A stretch of 22,596 nucleotides of DNA, taken from positions 1-22,596 of the forward strand of contig JAWUWD010000124.1 of assembly GCA_034112085.1 (NCBI GenBank), given 5' to 3'. The notes below the pieces were generated by a model that worked only from the letters and a program-made list of their open reading frames with translations, searched no databases and was not told the DNA's origin. The position numbers were made by a program, and so were the translations under genes. The DNA comes from JAWUWD01 sp034112085 (lineage in GTDB: Bacteria > Bacteroidota > Bacteroidia > Cytophagales > Cyclobacteriaceae). Below are positions 15,436-22,596 of the stretch, in pieces. The stretch's first letter is position 1; every line of letters begins with the position of its first letter.

Positions 15436-17002
15436 AACAATCAGAGAAGCTGAATATGAGATATTGCAAAACCCGGATTTTTCAGGAAACCCTTTAATTG
15501 AAGCAATTGGAATAGGTTTTAGTTTTGAAGATTTCAATAGAGCCTTAGTAAGAAGTAGACCGAAATCACGTAAGGATGCTTTATTATATTCTCGAAATGA
15601 TAGGGAAAGCTTATTGATTAGTTTGAGACAAAAGTTTTTTGTCCCAAATGAAAACCATTATGCACTTTATAAATCTGTTGTAAACAGTTTATTAGCTGGC
15701 TATACCAATAGAAACCCTCATAAATTAAATCCCGCAAAACAGATTAAAAAGAGTTATAAGGACATATTAAACTTTGAGGAAGAATTAGATATCACTACTA
15801 ATTCACTAGGTAGCCTATTCATAGGACCATCGGGAATTGGGAAGTCTACTATTATTAACAGAATCATTAATTTATATCCTCATGCTATTAGGCATTCAAA
15901 GCTAGATTTAGATCCCATTATTCAAGTTCCATTTGTTAAAATTGAATGCCCCAAAGGTTCTTCAATAAAGGAGCTGTGCGTTAATTTCTTAGAATATCTT
16001 GATTCTATTTTACAAACAAATCACCGCCAAACTTATTATAAAGGAAGTAGAACAAGTGTTTATGAGTTGGTCAATGCCCTATCAAAGCTTACCATATCTC
16101 ATCAAATTGGGGTAATATTTGTCGATGAAATACAGAATTTAATTAATTCCCCAGGAGCTAATAAGAAGGATCTATTAATTTTTTTTACAAAGTTGAATAA
16201 TACACTCAACATACCAATTATCATTATAGGCACTCCGGAAATTACAGGGTTAATAGAAAAAAACTATACTTTAATGAGGAGATGGTCTGGAGAAGGAGCT
16301 ACAAGATGGAACAGGCTTGGCATTAATGACGATTGGGAAATTTTTCTTATATCCTTGTTAAAATATCAATACACTGATGAGGCCATTTCATATAGCCAAG
16401 AAATATGCGATTACTTCTATGAGACATGTCAAGGTTTAATCGATCTAGCTATAAGGTTGTTTGTTGGTGCTCAAAGATTAGCGTTTTTAGAAAACAAACC
16501 TTGTATTTCTATTCAACTATTAAACCGTGTTAAGAAGTCAAAATTCTGGTTAGAAGATAAGGCTATTGATGAGGTGAGGAATAAGAAACAATATAGTTCC
16601 AGCAGCTTTGCTGAATTAATGGAAATTCAGCAAGAATTCAAAGGATTTGTTCATAATGATGATGCTAGATATTTGGGTATTGTCAAAGAGCTAGAGCAAC
16701 TTGAGATGTCTGAAAATAATTACAAGACCCATGTAAAAACGTATTTGGAGCTTAGTCCAGAAAAAAGCAATGCTGAAATAGTCCTAGAAATATTAAAATT
16801 AGGGAAGCAGCCAATTCGAGATAAAAAGACTAATGAAAAAGCTGATGCAAAAGAGTTTAAAAAAACAGACAACAAACTTGTGCCAAATTATACTGAGAAT
16901 GATTTAAGGTTATGTTATGATTCTGATGAACTTAAATTGAAGCACAAACTAGAGAACCTTGGGGTTGTTTTTGATCTAAAGAATTCAAACTTATTGATGT
17001 AA
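15428..17002 (+). CDS. tnsC: TnsC-like AAA+ ATPase transposition regulator
   Basis: A 524-residue ATPase. Walker A is GPSGIGKST (133-141), Walker B is VIFVDEI (229-235), a sensor segment IIIIGTPE lies at 265-272 and Arg284-Arg285 are arginine-finger candidates. In Tn7 the protein forms an ATP-dependent ring or filament on target DNA, receives TnsD or TnsE and activates TnsA/TnsB; it also gives target immunity. It is about 30 residues shorter than Tn7 TnsC but has a similar layout: an N-terminal extension of about 100 residues, the ATPase core and a charged C-terminal tail. It overlaps tnsB by 8 bases and tnsD by 1 base (TAATG). Confidence 0.94.
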   Translation: MSRTIREAEYEILQNPDFSGNPLIEAIGIGFSFEDFNRALVRSRPKSRKDALLYSRNDRESLLISLRQKFFVPNENHYALYKSVVNSLLAGYTNRNPHKLNPAKQIKKSYKDILNFEEELDITTNSLGSLFIGPSGIGKSTIINRIINLYPHAIRHSKLDLDPIIQVPFVKIECPKGSSIKELCVNFLEYLDSILQTNHRQTYYKGSRTSVYELVNALSKLTISHQIGVIFVDEIQNLINSPGANKKDLLIFFTKLNNTLNIPIIIIGTPEITGLIEKNYTLMRRWSGEGATRWNRLGINDDWEIFLISLLKYQYTDEAISYSQEICDYFYETCQGLIDLAIRLFVGAQRLAFLENKPCISIQLLNRVKKSKFWLEDKAIDEVRNKKQYSSSSFAELMEIQQEFKGFVHNDDARYLGIVKELEQLEMSENNYKTHVKTYLELSPEKSNAEIVLEILKLGKQPIRDKKTNEKADAKEFKKTDNKLVPNYTENDLRLCYDSDELKLKHKLENLGVVFDLKNSNLLM

Positions 17003-18813
17003 TGCTGCTGAATGTTATCAAGCCATATGAAGATGAAATATTGTATAGTGTTCTGGCTAGGTATATAGCGTTATACGGTACAATAGGGCCTAAGCAATTA
17101 CTGCCTAATCTTTTTGACAAAACTACAGTCTCTGCAACTTTGGACTTGCCGAGTGGAATTTCAGCATTATCAAGAAGCTTAGTTCTAGATGGATTGAGGC
17201 CTTTTGAAATAATAATGAACCACACCCTATATCCGCTGTACAATAGATTTATTTCAAACAATAAGAAGGAATTAGTTATAAAGTCCATGTATGATAAATC
17301 TGGATATATTCATACTAGAATGGGGCTCAATGCCAGTAGTATAGAAAGCGTTATTATTCCAAGATATTGTCCCCAATGTTATCGGGAAGATCTGCGTTCT
17401 AAGAATCAAGAATCATATTTTAGACGGGTACATCAAATTCCTGCTATTAATATATGTATCAAACACAATTTGAAGCTTCATTCACTCGATAGTTTTCATT
17501 CTAGGTATAACAAACATGAGTTCATCTCTATAAATGAAGTAAACATAAGAGAAGACCGTATTGAAAATAGGAATATGGAGCTCCTTCATTTGAGTAGGAA
17601 GGTTGTTGAGTTATTTAACAACTCTAAAACTTGTGATTATAATAACGAACCATATTTCTACAATGAGAAAATTAAGAAAATTGGATTTTCTAAGGGTCAA
17701 AAGTCTATTAATATTGAAAAGTTGTATTCTGAATTCACTTCTTATTACAATCGAGATACGCTGAAAGCTGTTGAAAGTAAAGTAAGTATTACTGATCAAT
17801 CATGTTGGTTAAAATTAGCTGTTAGGAAGCGAAGGAGAGATTTTAATCCAGTTAGACACATGCTTTTGTTAAATTTTATCCAGCAATTTGAAAAGTCTTC
17901 TAATTTTTATGCTTCACCGGTAAAGAAAACTTGCAGGAACCCAGTATGTCCTGACTATAATTCTAATAGAAAGACAAATATTTTTTATAAGACGGATTTC
18001 AAAACAAGAAGAGAAATAACCCACATAGTTTGTTCGTGTGGTTATCATTATACTGAAAGCTATAACCATAATAAAAACATCATTAATCGGAGTGTTAGAG
18101 AATTTGGTGAGCTGTGGAGAGAATCCTTAAAGCATTTATTGTCTGAAAAATTACCTATAAGAGAAATAGCTAGAAAATTACATTGTGATTCTAAATCGGT
18201 GCTTTCTCAATCCAAAACAACCTGTAATCTCAAAAAACCTAGTCGTCTTCTTTTAAAAAGACAAGAATGGATTCAACATCAAAATAACTTTCCGGAAAAG
18301 ACAATTTCTCTATTAAGAAAGTCCAGACCTGACCTTTATGCTTACATATATAGAAAGGACAAAAAGTGGCTATTAAGCTTGAAATATATTAACCATGAGA
18401 ATAACAAGAAAAAATATGGATGTGTCAATTGGGAAGAAAGGGATAAAGAATGGGCCACTATATTGGAAACTAAATTGAGGGAATTGAAAAACACTGACTT
18501 TGAGAATAGAATAAGCAAATCGCTCTTGTTGAAGTTGCTTGAGCATGAAACAACCTTCAGGAAGAATAAGGACAAGCTACCCCTATGTTGTTCCTTTATA
18601 GAAAGGAATGAGGAGTCATTACACAATTTCAGAAAGAGGCGGATATTAAGAGAAGCTCATGAAGCTATGACACGATCATCAATACTAATCAAGTGGAAAC
18701 TGATTAGAAAAGCCGGCATTAGAAAAGAACATTTAAATGAAGAGTTAGAAATGCTGATATCATCGCTCATCGAGAATTCAAATCAGAGCGTAAGTCTTTT
18801 ATTAGCAAGTTAA
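17002..18813 (+). CDS. tnsD: TnsD-like target selector (TniQ family)
   Basis: A 603-residue protein of the TniQ/TnsD family. The TniQ zinc knuckle uses Cys123, Cys126, Cys152 and His155 (CPQC then INICIKH), with the typical YFRRVHQIP between. A second zinc-type site has Cys311, Cys316, Cys344 and Cys346. FNPVRHMLLLNFI (281-293) is a recognisable TnsD-type segment, and the C-terminal 250 residues are basic and helical, fitting a large DNA-binding domain. In Tn7 this protein binds the end of glmS and recruits TnsC. The element lies exactly behind glmS, so glmS targeting is the natural inference. It is about 95 residues longer than Tn7 TnsD. It overlaps tnsC by one base. Confidence 0.92.
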   Translation: MLLNVIKPYEDEILYSVLARYIALYGTIGPKQLLPNLFDKTTVSATLDLPSGISALSRSLVLDGLRPFEIIMNHTLYPLYNRFISNNKKELVIKSMYDKSGYIHTRMGLNASSIESVIIPRYCPQCYREDLRSKNQESYFRRVHQIPAINICIKHNLKLHSLDSFHSRYNKHEFISINEVNIREDRIENRNMELLHLSRKVVELFNNSKTCDYNNEPYFYNEKIKKIGFSKGQKSINIEKLYSEFTSYYNRDTLKAVESKVSITDQSCWLKLAVRKRRRDFNPVRHMLLLNFIQQFEKSSNFYASPVKKTCRNPVCPDYNSNRKTNIFYKTDFKTRREITHIVCSCGYHYTESYNHNKNIINRSVREFGELWRESLKHLLSEKLPIREIARKLHCDSKSVLSQSKTTCNLKKPSRLLLKRQEWIQHQNNFPEKTISLLRKSRPDLYAYIYRKDKKWLLSLKYINHENNKKKYGCVNWEERDKEWATILETKLRELKNTDFENRISKSLLLKLLEHETTFRKNKDKLPLCCSFIERNEESLHNFRKRRILREAHEAMTRSSILIKWKLIRKAGIRKEHLNEELEMLISSLIENSNQSVSLLLAS

Positions 18814-18821
18814 AATATATC

Positions 18822-19280
18822 ATGGCCTACCAAATTTATGCTATTTCAGATTCCTTCAACAAAAACGGGAGTTTTTTCTTGAGGACACATATTATTAATT
18901 CATCTTCTAAAGAAGCATCTCAGAGAATTTTTCCCATTACTAAAATTCCCAAACTTTCTATGGGGACTCAGTATAAAGAGGACTCAACAATTAATTGTGA
19001 GTTAGATGATTCAAATTCTGTAGATATCATGTTCGAAAAGTTCAATGAGGGGAAAATTGTATGCCTGAAAGATTTACCATCCATCAGTAATGCTTTTCTT
19101 CCTGATCAGGATTCATTAGTGAATGCTAAATATTATCTTGTCAAATCAGAAAATTCAACTTATGCTTTCCCATGCTATGAGCTTTTTAGAACCTTTTTTT
19201 GTGTGGATAACAGAATTATTAATCATTTGTTTCAATACGATCAATTAGAAAGTTTATTGATAATGATTATGGAGGAGTGA
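18822..19280 (+). CDS. tnsE: TnsE-like protein, N-terminal part (tnsE split)
   Basis: A 152-residue protein lying 8 bases behind tnsD. The segment YAFPCYELFRTFFCVDNRII near residues 113-132 fits the place in Tn7 TnsE where YHIPQLELARSLFLINSYF stands, by comparison from memory. The rest is beta-rich and acidic and corresponds in length to TnsE residues 1-160. It ends in IMEE, where TGA overlaps the GTG of the next frame, and the next protein begins exactly where TnsE would continue. Together the two have 526 residues, close to the 538 of Tn7 TnsE. So this is either half of a frameshifted gene or a true two-subunit form. On its own it would not be identifiable with confidence. Confidence 0.7.
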   Translation: MAYQIYAISDSFNKNGSFFLRTHIINSSSKEASQRIFPITKIPKLSMGTQYKEDSTINCELDDSNSVDIMFEKFNEGKIVCLKDLPSISNAFLPDQDSLVNAKYYLVKSENSTYAFPCYELFRTFFCVDNRIINHLFQYDQLESLLIMIMEE

Positions 19281-20401
19281 AAAAAACAAAAAAAGGGTAT
19301 GAGCTAGTATTAGATTTAAATGAAGCTTACCCTAGAAGTTTATTAGGGAAAAAGGCCATTGAGAAATTTGTATTGATCTTATATAACCCAGAATTTAGAT
19401 CTCTTTGGAAGAGCATCCAAAGGCAAATGAGAGGTGATACTTATGATTTTTCATTTTTAAGTATGAGCTTTAAACGTATAGATCTACAGCTCAAAACTAA
19501 AAATATTGATTCAATTCAACTAGTATATTTTATAAGTGCTATTTTGTCAAAAATATCATTTCCTGCGAGATCTGTGATTATTAACCACCCTCTTTTAAAA
19601 AAGCATAAGGGTTCTAATTCTAAATCATATATTAATGAATCAGAAAAGAATCGTGCGTCATATAAGATTCCTATTTCTAAGGATAATGAAGAGAGTCAAG
19701 GCCCATCAAATAATACTTTTGAGGAAGTGTCTGTCTTAAAACTAGAATATAGTTTTGATAAGGAAATTACTATTCAAAAAAATAAGTTGAATAACGATGA
19801 CGACAAGGATGGTGAGCCCAACCCCTTTGCCTATTTTTCAATTGAAGATAAATTACTAAGCTTAAACCAAGAAAAGGATGCTAAGGGAGATAGATTCATG
19901 GCACTAACTCGCGATCACATCGAAAATAAATTTGATCAAGCGCAGATTCCTCGTGGGCTGGTTTTCTTCACTAAAGTAGTGGAGATGTTTACTTCTAAAT
20001 TATCAATTAATTTCAGCTATAATGTTTTTGAATTTGAAGGAGATTATTCTTTCCACATGATTGCTGGGGAGAAAAGAAAGGGAATAATTGTCGAATTAGG
20101 AAATGCTGAGCCAGTATACATAATTGAAGTGGACAGTTCAGATGATAGGTACATTTCAACACTTTTATTAACTAATCTTAGAACGAAAAAAATAAATAGT
20201 TTGCTCGGTTTGATTTTATCTGAACTTTCGAAATCACAAGGTACTTGGTCAAAGAACACATTGGATGTTTACTCAGACTATAAAATTGTAAGACATCCTA
20301 GAAGAAGCAAAGAATTCACTAAGCAATCAGTTAATGAATCAGGTGACACCAATCCATACATTAAGAGGTTTGCCAATCGATTAATTGGGTTATTGACATG
20401 A
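19277..20401 (+). CDS. tnsE: TnsE-like protein, C-terminal part (TnsE_C domain)
   Basis: A 374-residue protein with the TnsE C-terminal domain at about 220-372: VYIIEVDSSDDRYISTLLL matches the LLEVD-x-SD...LST core of Tn7 TnsE, followed by TWSKNTLD (Tn7: LNWPNSLFD), VRHPRR (Tn7: VNHPKG) and an aromatic-plus-arginine end (YIKRFANRL). In Tn7, TnsE directs transposition to conjugating plasmids and replicating DNA through 3'-recessed ends and the sliding clamp. Residues 5-110 match the middle part. Residues 112-190 are low-complexity and probably flexible. The GTG start overlaps the previous stop by 4 bases, with GGAGG only one base upstream, so independent initiation would be weak. No far transposon end follows directly. 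Confidence 0.8.
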   Translation: MKKTKKGYELVLDLNEAYPRSLLGKKAIEKFVLILYNPEFRSLWKSIQRQMRGDTYDFSFLSMSFKRIDLQLKTKNIDSIQLVYFISAILSKISFPARSVIINHPLLKKHKGSNSKSYINESEKNRASYKIPISKDNEESQGPSNNTFEEVSVLKLEYSFDKEITIQKNKLNNDDDKDGEPNPFAYFSIEDKLLSLNQEKDAKGDRFMALTRDHIENKFDQAQIPRGLVFFTKVVEMFTSKLSINFSYNVFEFEGDYSFHMIAGEKRKGIIVELGNAEPVYIIEVDSSDDRYISTLLLTNLRTKKINSLLGLILSELSKSQGTWSKNTLDVYSDYKIVRHPRRSKEFTKQSVNESGDTNPYIKRFANRLIGLLT

Positions 20402-20488
20402 TTTCAAATAACCATTTCCATAAATAATAGAAATTCACACGTTAGAAAAATATTATTAATCGTGACAGAGAAAAAAATGAATGTTGCT

Positions 20489-20638
20489 TTAGCTTTTCAA
20501 AGACTGTTGTGAATTCATAATAAAGTCTTTAATCTTCATATCATCAAATTGAAAGAAACGATATGGTTTGTGCTTTTTGAGAATCAACATTATATTGATT
20601 TGCCTGGGATTGAAAGGGTTCTCTATTCGTTGTCGATA
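20489..20638 (-). pseudogene. Possible gene fragment, unrecognised
   Basis: The minus strand is open for 49 codons, ending in TAA at 20489-20491, with protein-like composition: ENPFNPRQINIM and HKPYRFFQFDDMKIKDF. An ATG could start translation at 20588-20590, giving 33 residues. The frame is cut by a stop on its upstream side, so it looks like the C-terminal tail of a lost gene. I do not recognise the family. Confidence 0.25.
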
Positions 20639-21231
20639 TTAATGGTGATTTATTTCCAATACATTATTAATTTTTATGTTGGGCAGGTGATGAGAAAATG
20701 AATTAATCGCTAATTAGAGTCGGTTTTTAATAAGTCATCATATTGCAATAATTATACTCAATTCATTGGATTTCGGTTCTTGCCGAGGCCACTTTTAACA
20801 TTTTTAAGTCATTGAAATCAACTAAAAATATCTGCTCCATTCGCTATAAATGGAATAGAACCTAAAATAATATTACGCTTTTAGAGTACGTCTGAAAGGT
20901 GTTTTGAAATTGTTTATCAATTTATTTTACTATAAATCTATAGGGGCATTGTAACGATTTAATCAATGATTTTATGTAAAGCACCCTAGATTTTACCCAC
21001 CACTTACTGAGGTTCATAAATATTCAATGATTTGGAAGATTGAAGATTCTGATTCGGCTGATATTTGACAATGTGCTAAAAACATTGATCTAAATCATTT
21101 GGATGCACTTGTAAAAAACGGGTGCAATTTTAGTGTAAAAATCTCCATGCGATTTGAACTGTTTTGACTGATATTTTCCACCAATTATGCCTTATATAAC
21201 AGACTAATTCAATACCAATCAATTCAATGTT

Positions 21232-21411
21232 GTGAAAGAAAGTAAAACCATTATTAAATGAAGTAATAAGGACATCTATCACGGTAAAGAGATAGATGAT
21301 AATATCAATACCATCTCAATGTTAAAAGATGTTAGAAGTCTTTATTTAAGAATTGATACAATTGATAAAAGTCCCAAATTTGGAACAGCTAATTATGAAA
21401 TTGTTATGTAA
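21232..21411 (+). pseudogene. Small frame interrupted by an in-frame TGA
   Basis: From a GTG at 21232 the frame reads VKESKTIIK, then TGA (21259-21261), then continues open for 49 codons (YHGKEIDDNINTISMLKDVR and LRIDTIDKSPKFGTANYE) to a TAA. The part after the stop looks protein-like. The most likely reading is a decayed gene with a nonsense mutation. The family is not recognised. Confidence 0.3.
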
Positions 21412-21422
21412 TATGCAGGGCT

Positions 21423-21778
21423 CCAGCATGCTGCTTTAAAAAAATCAGAGATAAAATAAGCCATTATGTGTTTTGCGGTGGTACTACCGAAATTTTTAAC
21501 CTGCCACTAAGTTGCCCTTTAAAGGCAAGAGTCTTATAGTTAATCGCATTCACCTGATTCAAAATATTCTCAACAGCCTCTGCCACCTCCTTTCCGAAAT
21601 CTGCAATGTAAATTTTTCTGTCCACCACCTCAGCCAAGGATATGTCAAACTGTGCCTGGAAGTTCTTTAGCTGAATAGATACTGCAGGTTTGGTTGAATG
21701 CAGTTCTTCAGATGCCTTGGTTACACTTTTAGTAAGAAAAATTTGAAGTTGGTTGAGAGTATAATAAATAAAAAATAT
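21423..21778 (-). pseudogene. LysR-family regulator fragment, frameshifted
   Basis: The minus strand encodes the N-terminal half of a LysR regulator: LNQLQIFLT, then VTKASEELHSTKPAVSIQLK (the helix-turn-helix with the TQPAVSIQL-type recognition helix), GQLSGRLKISVV at the start of the effector domain. After this, TAA at 21464-21466 stops the frame, but a shifted frame continues AKHIMAYFISDFF, as expected for the family, and a run of seven T is followed by a return to the first frame (KQHAG). Two frameshifts, no ATG (ATA at the expected place), and about five residues lost after FLT show that it is dead. Likeness ends near 21423; about two thirds of the effector domain is absent. Confidence 0.75.
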
Positions 21779-21863
21779 TTATGATTTACATTAAAAACAT
21801 AAATAAAAATTAATGAATTTTAATACGCAAATTTGGACAGTAAAACTATAAATAAATTATGAT

Positions 21864-22266
21864 ATGGAGATTTTAGCTGTAAGTGAGATTCGTGTCGATA
21901 CGGCCAAAATTCAGCGCAAGACTCCTGCAAAAAAAAGAGTTGGTTGGCGTGGATGTATTCGTTCGCTGGAATGGAACGCATCCCGATGAACTTGCGACAA
22001 AATTGCAACAAATGGAAAACAATGATATAAAGCTCACAATGATCACCAACAGGGGAATTAAGGTATGGCCGGAGGGATTTAATGAAACCTTTTACACCGA
22101 TCATTGGCGATGCCGTTTCAAGCCCACGAAAAGTAGCATCATTGCGAAAAGTGTAATCATTCAATTGCTGTCCAATGCTGAACACAATAATATAAACACG
22201 ATAAAAACTGAAATTCATTATGCCTTCGATGGCAAACAAGCCTACTCCTTAGGACAAGTGCAATAG
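21864..22266 (+). pseudogene. icd: NADP-dependent isocitrate dehydrogenase, C-terminal fragment with frameshift
   Basis: The plus strand encodes about the last 134 residues of the large Bacteroidota-type NADP isocitrate dehydrogenase: LVGVDVFVRWNG, LKLTMITNRG-like IKLTMITNRGIKVWPEGF, FYTDHWRCRF, and the end YAFDGKQAYSLGQVQ. The catalytic domain (about 340 residues) is absent. The start of the fragment, MEILAVSEIRVDTAKIQRKT, is in one frame and the rest is in the next; the switch is in a run of eight A near 21930, where seven would keep one frame. So it is both truncated and frameshifted. Upstream the frame is closed by TAA. It cannot be active as an enzyme. Confidence 0.8.
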
Positions 22267-22297
22267 GCAATTTTCATAACTAATAAACGTCAAAAAT

Positions 22298-22462
22298 ATG
22301 ATGCTATCAAAAATAACAGTTTACACCATTTGTTACATTAGCTGTATGATAATGGCTTCTCAATTGGACAGTACCTTATCGAGTACGCTACTTGTCTCCG
22401 CATCAATAGTCTTGTGCCTATTGCTAATAAAGAACCAATCAAACCTGAAAATCAATGACTGA
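22298..22462 (+). CDS. Putative small membrane protein (54 residues)
   Basis: An ATG-started frame with two hydrophobic segments (residues about 3-20 and 28-46, the latter STLLVSASIVLCLLLIK). It overlaps by 7 bases the next frame, which looks like a conserved Bacteroidota small protein, so the two probably were an operon pair. I do not recognise this protein itself. As the neighbours are decayed, it may no longer be expressed. Confidence 0.4.
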   Translation: MMLSKITVYTICYISCMIMASQLDSTLSSTLLVSASIVLCLLLIKNQSNLKIND

Positions 22463-22596
22463 TATCAATAAATTCGAATTAATGGAGGGTGGATTTAATT
22501 AAAAAGACGCCAAAGAAATACTTCTCAGATTTATTTGTTATAAAATTCAATATCACAATCTGAAAATTTTTGGTGAGGAGGAAAGATCAGGTGTGA
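22456..22596 (+). pseudogene. Small conserved-looking protein with an in-frame stop (runs off the right edge)
   Basis: The frame reads MTDINKFELMEGGFN, then TAA (22501-22503), then continues KDAKEILLRFICYKIQYHNL and EEERSG to the edge. The combination of an INK-ELMEG start, an AKEIL segment and a KIQ-H-LK stretch before EER resembles short Bacteroidota proteins of unknown function, in which the frame continues across the point now occupied by the stop. This is therefore probably a nonsense-mutated copy. Recognition rests on memory of the pattern. Confidence 0.4.

Larger units (their letters stand above)
11561..20401 (+). mobile_element. Tn7-like transposon at attTn7 (glmS end plus tnsABCDE; far end not resolved)
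   Basis: The element begins behind glmS with TGT and three tandem motif copies, and holds tnsA, tnsB, tnsC, tnsD and a split tnsE in the same order and orientation as in classical Tn7. The coordinates cover the part that can be assigned with certainty. Cargo would normally continue beyond tnsE to an inverted copy of the end motif, but no such copy was found up to the window edge, so the element either extends past 22596 or has lost a recognisable far end. Three genes lie between the end and tnsA, which classical Tn7 lacks. Confidence 0.88.
20402..21422. other. 1 kb region without an intact gene behind tnsE
   Basis: No reading frame of normal quality spans this stretch on either strand. It holds two short protein-like fragments (20489-20638 minus, and 21232-21411 plus, broken by TGA), several AT-rich segments, and no tandem TnsB-type motif, terminator or clear promoter. 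It looks like decayed sequence. Confidence 0.5.

Noticed and set aside
16932..17288. Minus-strand frame of 118 codons over the tnsC/tnsD junction
   Set aside because: Antisense to tnsD, whose TniQ domain is well supported, and no recognisable motifs.
19250..19300. Programmed -1 frameshift joining the two tnsE parts at the runs of A
   Set aside because: The runs AAAAAAAC and AAAAAAAG lie after the TGA of the first frame, so a ribosome would stop before reaching them. No slippery heptamer was seen before the stop.
12528..20401. CRISPR-associated transposon
   Set aside because: No Cas genes and no repeat-spacer array occur in the window, and the element sits at the glmS site with a large TnsD, as expected for a protein-guided Tn7.
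21370..21386. Palindrome around CCAAATTTGG as a TnsB site of the far end
   Set aside because: Only one copy, no phased repeats, and little likeness to GTTTGGACA beyond the TTTGG core.
21820..22239. Minus-strand frame of 139 codons at the icd fragment
   Set aside because: The plus strand clearly encodes isocitrate dehydrogenase sequence; the minus frame is its shadow.

Overview
The window looks like a Bacteroidota chromosome, most likely from the order Cytophagales. The evidence is low GC, DUF2911 and DUF4270 proteins, a bacterial geranylgeranylglyceryl phosphate synthase, a one-domain glycogen-synthase-like protein, and several promoters of the Bacteroidota type (TTTG, 19 bases, TAnnTTTG).

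Positions 1 to 11530 are ordinary chromosome. A DUF2911 gene runs off the left edge. Three overlapping plus-strand genes follow: a holin-like membrane protein, a small one-helix protein and geranylgeranylglyceryl phosphate synthase. An AraC-type regulator and an acyl-CoA dehydrogenase lie on the minus strand. A compact minus-strand cluster then holds panC, panD, a flippase-like membrane protein, rfaE2 and a membrane zinc peptidase, and ends in a clear terminator. A second plus-strand run follows: a glycogen-synthase-like protein, a DUF4270 lipoprotein and glmS.

Positions 11561 to at least 20401 are a Tn7-like transposon sitting just behind the glmS stop codon, the classical attTn7 position. 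Its glmS-proximal end starts with TGT and carries three tandem copies of a 16-base motif spaced exactly 20 bp apart, probably TnsB binding sites. Next come an Xre-type regulator with its own palindrome, a 63-residue gene with a perfect promoter, and a decayed YgjP-type peptidase. Then follows a tightly coupled operon in the order of classical Tn7: tnsA (endonuclease), tnsB (DDE transposase), tnsC (AAA+ regulator), tnsD (TniQ family, expected to bind the end of glmS), and a tnsE-like gene split into two overlapping reading frames. TnsA and TnsB would cut and join the ends, TnsC would link them to the target, TnsD would direct insertion to glmS, and TnsE, if functional, would direct insertion to replicating DNA.

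Positions 20402 to 22596 are mostly gene debris: a short unknown fragment, a small frame broken by a stop, a LysR regulator with frameshifts, the C-terminal part of an NADP isocitrate dehydrogenase with a frameshift in a run of A, a small membrane-protein frame, and a conserved-looking small protein broken by a stop. I could not find a convincing second transposon end, so this may be old cargo or disturbed chromosomal flank. No rRNA, tRNA or CRISPR array was seen.
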